NCBI GenBank assembly: GCA_046530785.1 | Contig: JBHEQT010000002.1 | Coordinates: 62,001 to 126,000, forward strand | Length of the DNA stretch: 64,000 nt | Origin: Arsenophonus sp046530785 | GTDB lineage: Bacteria; Pseudomonadota; Gammaproteobacteria; Enterobacterales; Enterobacteriaceae | Direction: 5' to 3' | Shown: piece after piece, positions 45,176 through 56,427 of the stretch | How the letters are laid out: every line of letters starts with the position of its first letter | How positions within the stretch are numbered: position 1 is the stretch's first letter | The notes under the pieces: generated by a model | Seen by the model: only the letters and a program-made list of their open reading frames with translations | Databases searched by the model: none | Told to the model about the DNA's origin: nothing | Position numbers and translations under genes: made by a program

Positions 45176-47603
45176 TTTTAACTAAATATCATTTTAAAAT
45201 AAATAATTTTTTCTATTAATTAATTATTTAATTTATATTTGTATATTATTAGATTCTAGGGTTTCTTAAAAAGAAAATATATAAATTTCGAAAATTTTTT
45301 AAAAAATTTAAACTTTAATTATTAAATATTTAAAGAATCAATAAAATAATCAAATTGGAACATAATAAATCAAAATAAAATCTAATAATCGATGAAGATT
45401 TGTATTATAGTGACAAATATAAAATATCCGATAAATTTGTATAATAAAAATATTTTATATATTTAAATAAATTAGTAATTTTTACTTTATAGAAAATATT
45501 TTCAATATTAGGATAGTGAGATTGGATCATTATCCTAATAAATTTCATTTTCATTCTCTAATAAAAGTATTAATTTTAATTAATATATATATTATATTTT
45601 ATTTTTTAAAGTTAAAAGCATTTAAATTTATTTACCAATAAACTATTTAAAATTTAGTATTAGAAATAATATTCTATTGAGATTTATATTAAAAGATAAC
45701 GAATAGGAAAGATTTTTAATAAAAGGAGGTTTCAAATATAAAACTTATATAAACTAATAATGAAGAATAAATTTGGATTAAAAATATAAAAACAAAGTTT
45801 GTGACAAGATATATAAGATTATATAAAAATAATTTATAGAAAATAAATTAAGGAAATTTATATTCTTTATTTAAATTTTAAACACCTTTAGAAAAATCTT
45901 CTCTTCTATAACTATTTTAATATCTTAAATTGTTTCTAAATTATTTTATGTTAATATTTGAACAAATATAATTTTTTGATTTTTTTAACTAAGATTTAAT
46001 TAATAATTTCTTAAAAAGAGACGATAGAAATAAGAAAGAAATTATTAGAATTTTTCTATATCCTGAGATATATAGTGCCTATCTTTCTTAGTTGAAATAT
46101 AAAATTAAGATATTATAATATATAATATTTAATCTTTACTAAATTTAGTACTAAAAAATATTTTCTTTATTCAATCAATAACAAATAACTATATAAAAAT
46201 TCTTTATATAAATAAAACGGTATTTAATTATAAAATTCTTGTATTTGAATAAAATTCATATAGATATTCCAGAATTATCGTAAAGCAGTAACGTTTATAT
46301 TAATTAATTAATAAAATAAAATAACGATTAAAACTAAATATTAGTTCTGTATAAAAATACGACAAAAGAATAACTTCTATTAATTAAGTAAATTTTTATA
46401 TAAAATGTTAGTAATAATTTTACGATATTCTGTAAAATTAAAATGTAATATGAAGTAATTTTTACTCAGTTGAAACAATAGAAAAGTATATTTATTTATT
46501 ATAAAATTTAAATTGGAATAATTTTTTAAAAGTGAAAAATTAAGCTATTAAGAATGAATATCCTTCCTCTTAAAGAGGGAAGGATATTCATTTAAAATTG
46601 ACGAAAATGATATGTATTTTGATTTTATTATCAATTCATATAATATTGAATATTTTCTTACTATTAATATTAATTACTAGAATTTTAATAATTTTAATCT
46701 CTATTACAGAATATTAAAATTAATGGGGAAAAATTTATTTTTTGTTAAAAATTTTTATATTTATTAAAATTGAACCAATTAATTATCTACAATAACTACT
46801 ATTTAGTTTTATAAATTAAAAAGCAAAATATTGTAGATATTTTTAGTTTAATATATATAAGATTTTGGTTTAATACTTTTAAATAATAATCCAGACATAA
46901 AGTATTAATTTTATTCTTTCCAATATTTTTGGATATTTTAATTTAGCATTGGCAATCTACATTAATTAAAGAGAATTTAGCATTTATATCTTTTAAAAGT
47001 AAAATTTTGAGAAACCTTATTTTTTAATAGTCAATCTATATGCGATTCGGAAAATTATTATTAATTAAAACAGTAAATTATATTTTATAAATTGGTTTAG
47101 TAGGTTTTAGAGCGTAACTTTTTTTCGATTTTATCGTTTGTCAATTTTTTATAGTCTATAAATTTTATCTTTTATAAATTTAAATAAAAGAAAATTTTAA
47201 AATAAGGATTTTATAATGCTTGTTCATATAGATTTTAAAACTAATCAAAAAATTATAAACCACACGATATTCAATACTTGATAAATTTTAACTTAGTGAT
47301 TACTGAGTTAAGTTAATAAATATATTTACTTTTTCTAAAAAATTTTTATAATTCATAACTTAGAAAGGATATTCTAAGAATTTAGAAAATAAATCTAAAT
47401 TAATTATACATTATATTTTATCTAGTAAGGTATAAAAAATAAATTCTCCTATTCGAATTATCGGTATCTAATAGTTCAGATGGAACGAAATATTTGTATC
47501 TATTTACGGTAGAAATTTAAATATGAGTTCAAAAAATAAATTTTTAAATTATTTTTAAAAAAATTCTCTTTACCTATAAAGGAGTATATTCGTAACATGA
47601 TTG
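45176..47603. other. Decayed region between pyrD and rlmKL fossil
   Basis: About 2.4 kb. In E. coli zapC, ycbX and the N-terminal half of rlmKL lie here. I could not recognise zapC or ycbX, nor the RlmL methyltransferase half. The strongest structure is a hairpin at 46553-46592. Confidence 0.55.
46553..46592. repeat. Strong near-perfect hairpin
   Basis: The left arm AATGAATATCCTTCCTCTT (46553-46571) pairs with 46573-46592 apart from one extra G, leaving almost no loop. The CCTTCCTC core is unusually GC-rich here. It may be a relic terminator between lost genes; no clear T-run follows on either strand. Confidence 0.6.
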
Positions 47604-48110
47604 GACGAAAATATTTTTAATACTCTGAAAAATAAAAAATCTAAATAAATTGAAAACACAAACAACAGAAATTTATTCTTATCAAATTTATAATGCTGAT
47701 TTAAATAAATATAATATCAAAGCTGATCGTTATGAGAAATATATTCTTAATTGAAAGATGTATAAATCTTCAAAAGAGATAAATAATCGTAAAGATAAAA
47801 ACTTCTATTTAATTTTGATAATTATAAACTCCATTTAGATATTAGCATTTTATTTCAGAAAATCAATTTTTGAAATACCGTCTGCTCTAACTCTAGAAAA
47901 TCAAGTAAGAAATAATATGAGAAATTATTCTAAAATAGTAAGTTTTTATTATTATATAAACATAAATAGTAATTATTTAGTATTTGATTAATTATTTAAA
48001 TACAGGATTTTTTAGATCTCATCGTTTGATACATAAAATGTATGGGGGGGGAGGAAACATATAATCAAAAAGATTTCTTTAATTTTTTATATGGAATTAA
48101 CATTTGAGAT
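47604..48110 (+). pseudogene. rlmL: Fragment of rRNA methyltransferase RlmKL
   Basis: Peptide remnants of the C-terminal (RlmK) half follow the E. coli order. DENIFNTLKNKKSK is at 47604, then TTEIYSYQIYNADLNKYNIK and ADRYEKYIL (47660-47755), which match the [20 protein letters not shown] segment. INYLNTGFFRSHRLIHKM follows (near 47985-48040), then NQKDFFNFLY (near 48063). Stops and frame changes lie between them. A run of eight G residues near 48050 disturbs the frame. In E. coli rlmKL directly precedes uup, as here. The N-terminal RlmL half is no longer readable. Confidence 0.85.
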
Positions 48111-48575
48111 ATACTTTTTTTCTTTTTTATTTGTTCGTTTAGTTAGTAGTATTGATATACTATTTATGTATTTATTAAAAATAAATAATAAAATTATAGA
48201 ATTATAAATTAATAAGTAAGTAATATTTTTTATTAAAGCTAAATGAACAGATTATATTTTCATATAAGAAAAGAAATTCTCTTAAATTTTTATTGATCTA
48301 ACAAATTTTAAAATTTAAAACGAATGAATAGCATTTTGGAATATCCGATAAGATCATATATATTGATTATTTAAATTAAACAATTATTGTGTTTGAATGA
48401 GCATAGTAAGAAGTTTTTCTACTAAATATATTTTAGATGAATATATTATTGAATCAATTCATTAGAATATAATTCTAATAAAATTATTTAAAAATTTATT
48501 TCAGTCTATTTCATAAATAATAATCAAATCCATAATTTTTAACGAATTGGTTATACAGATTAGGAAAAATAATTT
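48111..48575. other. Tail of the rlmKL fossil and spacer before uup
   Basis: About 460 bases where the end of rlmKL should lie; I could not align it further with confidence. Confidence 0.5.
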
Positions 48576-50486
48576 ATGTCATTAATTAATATGTCAAATG
48601 CTTATTTAGCTTTTAGTGATGCACCATTATTAGATAATACTGAATTACATATTGAAGATAATGAAAGGATTTGCTTAGTTGGTCGTAATGGTGCCGGTAA
48701 ATCAACTCTAATGCGTGTATTGACAAAAGAGCAAGATCTTGATGATGGATATGTAATTTATCAGGAGGATTTACAACTCTCTCTTTTACAACAAGATCCG
48801 CCAAAAAATATTTACGGTACTGTTTTTGATTTTGTAGCTGAAGGTGTTAAAGAGAAGGCAAATTATATTAAGTCCTTTCATAAAATAACAAATATTGTAG
48901 AGCAAGATCCCACTGAAAAAAATCTTAATAAGTTAGCTAAATTACAGGAAGTATTAGATCGTGATAATTTATGGTTACTAGATACAAAAATTAATAATGT
49001 GATTAAACAATTACAACTTCCAGCTAATAGTGTATTATCCGCTCTTTCCGGTGGTTGCTTACGTAAGGCTTCTTTAGCACGCGCTTTAGTTTGTTGTCCA
49101 CACGTTCTTTTTCTTGATGAACCAACCAATCATCTTGATATTGATACTATCTTTTGGTTAGAGAGTTTTCTAAAAGATTTTCAAGGTAGTATCGTTTTTA
49201 TTTCTCATGATCGTTTTTTTATTCATCATATGGCAACACGTATTATTGATCTTGATAGAGGTAAATTAGTTTCTTGGTCAGGTGATTATGATAATTATTT
49301 GATCAACAAAGAAAAATCCTTATGTATAGAAAAACAAAAGAATATTAAATTTAATTATAAATTAGCACAGGAAGAAATTTGGATTCGAAAAGGAATAAAA
49401 GCAAGACGTACTCGTAATGAAGGAAGAATAAGAGCGTTAAAATCCTTACGAATAGAACGTTCTCAGAGACGCGAGGTAATTGGGAAGGTAAAGATGCAAC
49501 TTGAAGAAGGAAGTCGTTCTGGAACGATTGTTTTTGATCTTAAAAATATCAATTTTTATATTAATAATAAAATATTGATTAATAATTTTAGTGTTCAAAT
49601 ACAACGTGGGGATAAAATTGCGTTAATTGGTCCTAATGGTTGTGGAAAAACAACATTGCTCAAGATAATTTTAGGGCAACTTAAAGTAAATAGCGGAAAT
49701 ATTTATCGTGGTACAAACCTTGAGATTGCTTATTTTGATCAATATAGAATAACATTAGATCCCAATAAAACGGTGATGGATAATTTAGTTGAAGGTAACC
49801 AGGAATTAATAATTAATGGACATTCTTGTCATGCGCTTGGTTATTTACAAAAATTTTTATTTCATTCTAAACAAGCTATCACACCTGTTCGAGCTCTTTC
49901 CGGTGGAGAAAAAAATCGATTACTGTTAGCAAAATTATTTTTAAAACCAAGCAATTTATTAATTCTTGATGAACCAACAAATGATTTAGATATTGAAACA
50001 ATTGAACTTTTAGAAGAGTTAGTTGATGATTATCAAGGAACAGTATTATTAGTTAGTCATGATCGTCAATTTATTGATAATATTGTAACTGGATGTTGGA
50101 TATTTGAAGATCATGGTAAAATAGATAAGTATGAAGGTATTTTTTATGATGCCTTTTCGCAATCTAAACAAAAAGTTTTTTCATCCGATTCTAGTATTAC
50201 TAAAATTAATAACTCAACAGAAAAAACATTTAAAGAAAATCCAAAACGAAAAAATACTAAAATTAGTTATCATTTATTGAAAGAATTAGAACAATTACCG
50301 ATACGAATAGAAAAATTAGAGTCTGAAATTAAAATATTACAATCTCAAATTAGTGCATCTGATTTTTTTAATCGCCCCTATGTCATCAGTGAATCACTAT
50401 TAAAGATATTAGCAGATAAAGAAGCAGAAATAGAAATAATATTTGATCGTTGGCAAGAATTAGAATTACTCTCCCATTGGAGATAA
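48576..50486 (+). CDS. uup: ABC-F ATPase Uup
   Basis: Soluble tandem ABC ATPase of the ABC-F class, linked to ribosome function and to precise excision of transposons. It has 636 residues (E. coli 635). The first ABC domain has Walker A GRNGAGKST (36-44), signature LSGGCLRKASLARAL and Walker B LFLDEPTNHLD. A linker rich in basic residues follows. The second domain has GPNGCGKTT, LSGGEKNRLLLAK and LILDEPTNDLD. The C-terminal about 70 residues form a charged coiled coil. AGGA lies about 10 bases before the ATG. The protein is intact although its neighbours on both sides have decayed. Confidence 0.95.
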   Translation: MSLINMSNAYLAFSDAPLLDNTELHIEDNERICLVGRNGAGKSTLMRVLTKEQDLDDGYVIYQEDLQLSLLQQDPPKNIYGTVFDFVAEGVKEKANYIKSFHKITNIVEQDPTEKNLNKLAKLQEVLDRDNLWLLDTKINNVIKQLQLPANSVLSALSGGCLRKASLARALVCCPHVLFLDEPTNHLDIDTIFWLESFLKDFQGSIVFISHDRFFIHHMATRIIDLDRGKLVSWSGDYDNYLINKEKSLCIEKQKNIKFNYKLAQEEIWIRKGIKARRTRNEGRIRALKSLRIERSQRREVIGKVKMQLEEGSRSGTIVFDLKNINFYINNKILINNFSVQIQRGDKIALIGPNGCGKTTLLKIILGQLKVNSGNIYRGTNLEIAYFDQYRITLDPNKTVMDNLVEGNQELIINGHSCHALGYLQKFLFHSKQAITPVRALSGGEKNRLLLAKLFLKPSNLLILDEPTNDLDIETIELLEELVDDYQGTVLLVSHDRQFIDNIVTGCWIFEDHGKIDKYEGIFYDAFSQSKQKVFSSDSSITKINNSTEKTFKENPKRKNTKISYHLLKELEQLPIRIEKLESEIKILQSQISASDFFNRPYVISESLLKILADKEAEIEIIFDRWQELELLSHWR

Positions 50487-53400
50487 TAATTTTACATTAT
50501 AACTATATAAAAAATTTTTATTATAATTTATATTTAATAATAATTATTTATAATAAAGATATTCTGCTCGCAATATAGTTTAATGATATCATTATCTATT
50601 TTATAGAAAAATAATAAAATCAATTATCCACTTTTATGATTTTTTATCTAAAAATATAACTATCTACCCAAGTAAATAATACTGATAAAATATCAATTTA
50701 TGATCTTTGTTTCTAGTTTATTTTTATTAAATTAAAATTTAATGAATATTAAAAATCAAATTTTACTCTTTAATACTTTTTAATTATATTTGAAGATTAC
50801 AGTATAATAAATACTCTTATCTTATTTTATTTTTTATGTCAGTACTTTTGCCAGATTTCTCATATTATTCCATTGTTTTTAAAAATATCAACGAACTAAT
50901 ATAATATATTTCAATTTTACAAAATAAAATTTGCAAAATTTTTTAAATAAAAAATATAATGGATTGGTATATTGTTGATTTTTTAACTTCAATACCCATT
51001 GGAATTGTTAAATTGATAATTTTTTCTAAAAAATTTAATTTTATTTTGTTTATTATTTTATTTATTACATGTTCGGGAAGTTAATATTTATATTTTTGTT
51101 TCCTATACATAAAATGTTAATCATTTAACTAAAAGTATTCTATATGCTCAAAAAAATAAAATAAATTTAGTAAAGATTCATAATATATAAACTATTTTAC
51201 TGTAAAACGGTAAGTTTTATATTTTGTTTCTAATATAAAAACAAAGGTTATATAGTAAAGGATCTTAAATAGTTTATGAATAACTAGATATATTATTATT
51301 TTTTATTAATCTCTGTATTATAGAAAATAATTTTTCTATTATGATTATTAATCAATAATAGATACTAGAATAAATTCTAGTTATTATTTTCGATATTATT
51401 TTTATTAGTGATAAAATTTTATATATTTTCCATTATTATTTTCACTTCTAGTATGGATAATATCAATCTTTAAACATTTTTCTATATATCTTTATTATTT
51501 TAATCTTAAAAAATAAGGAAATTTAGATCCGATTATAGTATACTTTATTTATCAAATTTTTGATGTTGGTGTTAGGTAATTGATTAATAATTGATGATTT
51601 CTAATTTTATTATTATATTTTTTATTTATTATTATTAATAATAAATATTAATTAAATTTTAATGAATATTAAAATATTTAATCATATTTTAATTATAATT
51701 TTGGTTGGTATCTAAATTTATAAATGTACTTATGAGTACATATCGAAAAATAAAATTCACATAAAAAGATTTTAAGGTGGATCTAGTAAAAATAAACTTA
51801 ATATTAAAACAAAAATCAGTAATCTAAAATTTCTCATCTATATTATATAATTTTAATTATCATATATTTTATTGATACTTTTGGATCTTAATTTGTTTTG
51901 TTTATCTTATTCAGTAAGATATTTAATAAGATTAATCACTTAGAATCTTAAAAATTCTAACTCTAAAAAAAATAAAAATTAAAAGTTTGTAGTATTACTA
52001 TAAGTTTAGTGAAAAGTTGTTCTTAAAAAGAAATAAAAATTCTTTATTAAGAAATGTTTCAATGAAATATAATTTTTTATTTAAAATATATCGAATTTTT
52101 CGATTATTAAATTTGCTATTGCTAAGCATATAGAATAACTGAATTAAAATATTATTTTCTATTTTAACTATTGCGTTATATAACACAAGATGACAAGATA
52201 ATTATCTATTCTATAAATTCAATTTATTGAATTTGGTACGATACAATAATCATTCTTTAAATAAATAATACAGAAAAATTTTTTAACTAAGGTTTTATAG
52301 ATGAAAAAGTTTCACTCTATTTATTTATCAATTTTTATAAAAAATTATTTGAACTATTCATATATTCTTTATCTTTTATTATCAGAAATAAAAGATATAG
52401 AGGAAGGGTAAGTAAAAATCATTTGTATAAATAATGAATTATTTAAATCTGGATAAGATATAACCCTAATAAGAAACAAGATGTTTCTTATCCTCTACTA
52501 TTTACATTATAAAACATGATAAAATCTAATATCTTTCTTAATTATATTTAATATAATATTTATTATATATTTTTGTTATTTAATCGATTTAATAAGTTTC
52601 TAAAACACTGAATCGACAAATCTCATTTTTATTAACTATAGAAAAATATTTATGAATAGAAAATTGAAAAAATTTTTTGTTAGTTACTTTTTTCATTTAA
52701 ATAGATTTAGATATTCAATAAATCAATGTTCATAATATTACAAACGATAATTTTCTATCCTATACTAGATAAGTTATTAATAAATATATTATTCTCTTCT
52801 AATATTTTTAACGGATTACTTAGTAGTTAATCAAGAAAATAACTTTAAATTTAATCTGATGAAATCATTAGGTATTTTCTTTTCTCCATAAACATTTTGC
52901 GTAAACTTTATCTATAATGGTTTTAAGTTACGATTTAGCATGAAAATGCTTCGATAACGACTATAATAATATTTATCGTCCATTGATACTATAATATTAT
53001 AAAAATAATTTTATTAAAAAATTTATTAAAATATTATATATATAATTCAATATATTATAATAGTTAAATTTATTAACTAGAATTAAAGATACTATTTAGA
53101 TTAAATCTAATTAATAATTTAATCTAAATTATCTCTATTATACTAGTTAGTTTTATCGTGTTATTAATGCTTATTTTGTTAGTATCAAAAAATATTTATT
53201 TTTTTAGTTTTTAACTATTTTCTATTAAATTATTAATTTGTCGTAGATAAATTAATGTTGTCAATGACATATATATTTAAGAAACGCTATTGAGAATATT
53301 TACATTATAAAAAATATATAATATAAATTATATTTAAAAAGGTGGGTATTGTATTTACTTAAAAATTTAGTTTAAAATCATTGAACATTCAAAGAATAAA

Positions 53401-53840
53401 TATAGCAAATTTTATTTATACTTATAAACTTTGTTATAAGGTTTATTTTTTAAAATTTTTCTATTAAAAATAGATCTGTAGTTTTTATAGAAGTTAAATT
53501 TTTTTACTACTTTCACAATGTTTTTGATAACGTAAAACAATAGATTTCTAGATATATTTCTCCATATATTATTTAATAAAATAGGTAGTCTAGAATTTAA
53601 TCATATATCGAGGTTAAAATTAAATAAATAATATGGAAAATAAAGATTAATTCAATTATTATAAATAATATGAAGGTATTTTATCTAGGATAATAATCCT
53701 AGTAAAATTTTTCTCTATAAATTATCCAATTTATAACATATTTATCATAAATTTATTTATTCAATATGAAAAAGAATATTCAAATTCTAATGAATATTTC
53801 TAATATAAATAAATTTTAAAATATCTAATTTTACTTAACT
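50487..53840. other. Gene desert between uup and kdsB
   Basis: About 3.4 kb with stops in all frames. By gene-order comparison this interval should contain an inversion breakpoint joining a pqi-side edge (next to uup) to a muk/elyC-side edge (next to kdsB), but I recognise neither. A hairpin at 52469-52491 is the only clear structure. Confidence 0.55.
52469..52491. repeat. Hairpin in non-coding DNA
   Basis: ATAAGAAACA / TGTTTCTTAT form a perfect 10-bp stem with a 3-base loop. It is not next to a gene and has no adjoining T-run; possible fossil terminator. Confidence 0.45.
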
Positions 53841-54590
53841 TTAATAATGGAAAAATTCTTTTCGAACTGCATTAAGATCCTGTTGATTATTTACTTCTCG
53901 TCCTGGCATTTTAACTGGTAAAGAAACATGAATTTTTTCACCGTACCATAATACACGCAACTGTTCAAGCATTTCTATCTTCTCTAAAGGACTTATCTGC
54001 CATTGAATATAACGACGAATAAAACCAGCCCGATAAGCATAAATACCGATATGACGTAAAAAATATTCCCCAATTTCTATTTTACTCGTTTTAAACCTAT
54101 CACGTTCCCATGGAATAGCAGCTCTAGAAAAATATAAAGCATTACTCTGTTTATCTGTAACTATTTTTACAATATCAGGATTAAATACTTCATCTGGATT
54201 ATTAATTGGAACTCCTAATGTTTCCATATTAATGTTATTTAGTATTATATTATTAGCTAATTGATTAATTATTTCTGGTGGGATTAAAGGTTCGTCACCT
54301 TGAACATTAATAATAATTTCTTCATCAGAAAATTTATATTTTTCAATAAGTTCTGCTAATCGTTCAATTCCTGATTGGTGGGAAACGCTTGTCATGCAGA
54401 CTTCACCATTAGCTTTTTTTACTATATCAAATACCTCCTGATGATCAGTAGCTACAATAACACGTTTTGTGTCCGACATTAAGGATCTTTCCATTACTCT
54501 AATAATCATAGGTTTTCCATGAATATCAGCTAATACCTTTCCAGGTAAGCGATTAGAAGCAAAACGCGCCGGGATAATTACTGTAAACAT
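53841..54590 (-). CDS. kdsB: CMP-Kdo synthetase (3-deoxy-manno-octulosonate cytidylyltransferase)
   Basis: KdsB activates Kdo with CTP for the inner core of lipopolysaccharide. I start it at the ATG at 54590 (MFTVIIPARFASNRLPGK), which aligns with E. coli MSFVVIIPARYASTRLPGK and gives 249 residues (E. coli 248); the ATG at 54605 adds only MKKSK from the end of ycaR. The start follows the ycaR stop after one base, so the two are coupled. VATDH, NVQGDEPLIP, YFSRAAIPWERDRF, LRHIGIYAYRAGFIRRY and EMLEQLRVLWYGEKIHV are intact. Confidence 0.95.
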   Translation of the reverse strand: MFTVIIPARFASNRLPGKVLADIHGKPMIIRVMERSLMSDTKRVIVATDHQEVFDIVKKANGEVCMTSVSHQSGIERLAELIEKYKFSDEEIIINVQGDEPLIPPEIINQLANNIILNNINMETLGVPINNPDEVFNPDIVKIVTDKQSNALYFSRAAIPWERDRFKTSKIEIGEYFLRHIGIYAYRAGFIRRYIQWQISPLEKIEMLEQLRVLWYGEKIHVSLPVKMPGREVNNQQDLNAVRKEFFHY

Positions 54591-54591
54591 T

Positions 54592-54771
54592 TTACTTTTC
54601 TTCATCTAAAGGTAAATCTCTAGCTTCTTCTCTTAATAATACAGGAATGTTATTACGTACAGGATAAGCAAGATGATCAATTTTACAGAGAAGCTCTAAA
54701 TTTTGTTTATCATATACTAGTTTCCCATGACATATTGGACAAACAATGATATCAAGCAGACGATAATCCAT
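54592..54771 (-). CDS. ycaR: YcaR/Trm112-family small protein
   Basis: Small UPF0434/Trm112-like protein of 59 residues (E. coli YcaR 60). I start it at the ATG at 54771 (MDYRLLDIIVCPICHGKL) because this aligns with E. coli MDHRLLEIIACPVCNGKL and AGAAG precedes it; the longer frame to 54822 adds a hydrophobic tail without support. A CPxC pair (CPIC) and a third Cys in LLCKIDHLAYPVRNNIPVLL are kept. It lies immediately upstream of kdsB, as in E. coli. Its exact role is not established; Trm112 relatives support methyltransferases. Confidence 0.92.
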   Translation of the reverse strand: MDYRLLDIIVCPICHGKLVYDKQNLELLCKIDHLAYPVRNNIPVLLREEARDLPLDEEK

Positions 54772-55446
54772 ATTCTTCTCATCAAAATGTAATTTAATAT
54801 AAAAGAAGAATATTATAAGCATATATTATCGTTAACTTTAATATCTTCTCTAAACTGTATTTGTCAAAAATTTATAAAATTTCTTATATAATTATAGGAT
54901 GAAAATCCTACATATAATAAAATTATCGAGAGATAAATACCATAAGCATTACACGTAACTAAAATTAAAATACATTTTTTCTTTAAGTTATTTATTTTTA
55001 CTCTTTAAAAGAATTTAAGGATAAAAATAATTCTTAAATTTTATTCAGAAGTGAAATGAAGATCCATATCTCTTCTTTTATATTAACGAATTTTTCTCAA
55101 CTTATAATTTTAATCGAATATTATAAAAATTTCTTTTGTTCAAATGTAAAATTTTTAATTTTAATAAATTCTCTCTACCTATTTTACTTATATTCAATAA
55201 AAAGTTTATTTTTCTTTCAGAAAATGTCTTTAATATTAAAAGTAGTATTTAACTTAAAATAACTCAATATTATTAATTAGTATATAATGATTATTTAGAA
55301 ATAAAACAATATTACAATAAGAATAATTTTTATTAAAATTTATTAAATAAAAATTTCGATAATATTATTTATTTTATAATCATTATGATTGGAATTTAAA
55401 TTTCAATGTGAATGATACATTAAGATTATTATATCAATAATTTTTA
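54772..55446. other. Gap where ycaQ would be
   Basis: About 0.7 kb between ycaR and lpxK. E. coli has ycaQ here, a gene longer than this gap; it has been lost. The open frame at 55056-55262 on the plus strand is hydrophobic, AT-driven and opposite in direction to the cluster, so I do not call it a gene. Confidence 0.6.
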
Positions 55447-56427
55447 TTAAAAATTTACTAATTTACTAATGTCCGACAGAATTTTTTCTGTACTAGATTG
55501 TGAAATCTTGACGTTTACAGGAAGATACCACCAATTTAATTGGGCAAAATGAAAACATTTTACAGCGTCTTTTTCAGTCATTAATAATGTTTGATTATCA
55601 GTCACTAATGTTATTAACTTAGAAAAATTATAACATTGATGATCAGAAAAGGCGTAAGTTGTAATCAGTAAAATTCCTTTTTTCTCAAGACTTGAAAAAA
55701 AACGTTGTGGATATCCAATTCCAGCAATCGCAACAATTTGCTCCAAATCATAGACAGATCGTTTTTCTCCGGTTAACATATTGACCGCGATATCTCCTAT
55801 TAATTTCATGGAAATCTCATCATATTTAGCTATACCATCAGTAGTAATAACAGCATTAACACTATTTAAACGACACTTCCATTCACGTAATGGACCAGCA
55901 GGCAACAACCAACCATTTCCAAAACGACGGATACCGTCTATAACAACGATTTCAAAATCTCTTTGTAAGCTATAATGTTGAAGACCATCATCAGTAATAA
56001 TAAGATTCAGTTCTTGTTGACTTAGTAGCATTTTAACTGCTTCTATTCGTTTAGGAGAAACTGCTACCGGTACACCAGTTCTTCTATAAATTAAAGCAGG
56101 TTCATCACCAATTTCCTTTATTGATATATTGCTATTAACTAATAGTGGATAAGAATTTGCTTTAGAACCATATCCACGGGATACAACACCAACACGATAT
56201 CCTTTTGATAAAAGATGTTCAACTAACCAAATAACAACTGGTGTTTTACCATTACCGCCAACAGTCAAATTACCTACAACAATAATAGGTATCGGCGCTT
56301 TCCAAGTAGGAATAATTTCTAAATGATAAAAAAGACGTCTTAGTCCAATAATCATTCCATAAAATATCGACAACGGCAGTAATAAAAGATATAGATACGA
56401 ATTACCTAACCATATTTTTTCAATCAT
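55447..56427 (-). CDS. lpxK: Tetraacyldisaccharide 4'-kinase
   Basis: LpxK phosphorylates the lipid A disaccharide at the 4' position on the inner face of the inner membrane. It has 326 residues (E. coli 328). A single N-terminal membrane segment (about 10-30) precedes the P-loop GNLTVGGNGKT (52-62), then GVVSRGYGSK, DEPALIYRRTGVPVAVSPKR and TDDGLQHYSLQRDFEIVVID follow. Its ATG shares one base with the msbA stop (TAATG), indicating coupling with msbA, as in many enterics. Confidence 0.95.
   Translation of the reverse strand: MIEKIWLGNSYLYLLLLPLSIFYGMIIGLRRLFYHLEIIPTWKAPIPIIVVGNLTVGGNGKTPVVIWLVEHLLSKGYRVGVVSRGYGSKANSYPLLVNSNISIKEIGDEPALIYRRTGVPVAVSPKRIEAVKMLLSQQELNLIITDDGLQHYSLQRDFEIVVIDGIRRFGNGWLLPAGPLREWKCRLNSVNAVITTDGIAKYDEISMKLIGDIAVNMLTGEKRSVYDLEQIVAIAGIGYPQRFFSSLEKKGILLITTYAFSDHQCYNFSKLITLVTDNQTLLMTEKDAVKCFHFAQLNWWYLPVNVKISQSSTEKILSDISKLVNF

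Noticed and set aside
48613..49129. Minus-strand frames inside uup
   Set aside because: Antisense shadows of the conserved ABC-F gene; no start signals.
51998..52186. 62-residue minus-strand open frame
   Set aside because: Low-complexity Asn/Lys/Phe/Leu sequence in a desert without start signals; expected by chance at this base composition.
55056..55262. 68-residue hydrophobic plus-strand open frame
   Set aside because: Runs against the kdsB-ycaR-lpxK-msbA cluster, no ribosome binding site, and its hydrophobicity follows from T-rich codons.
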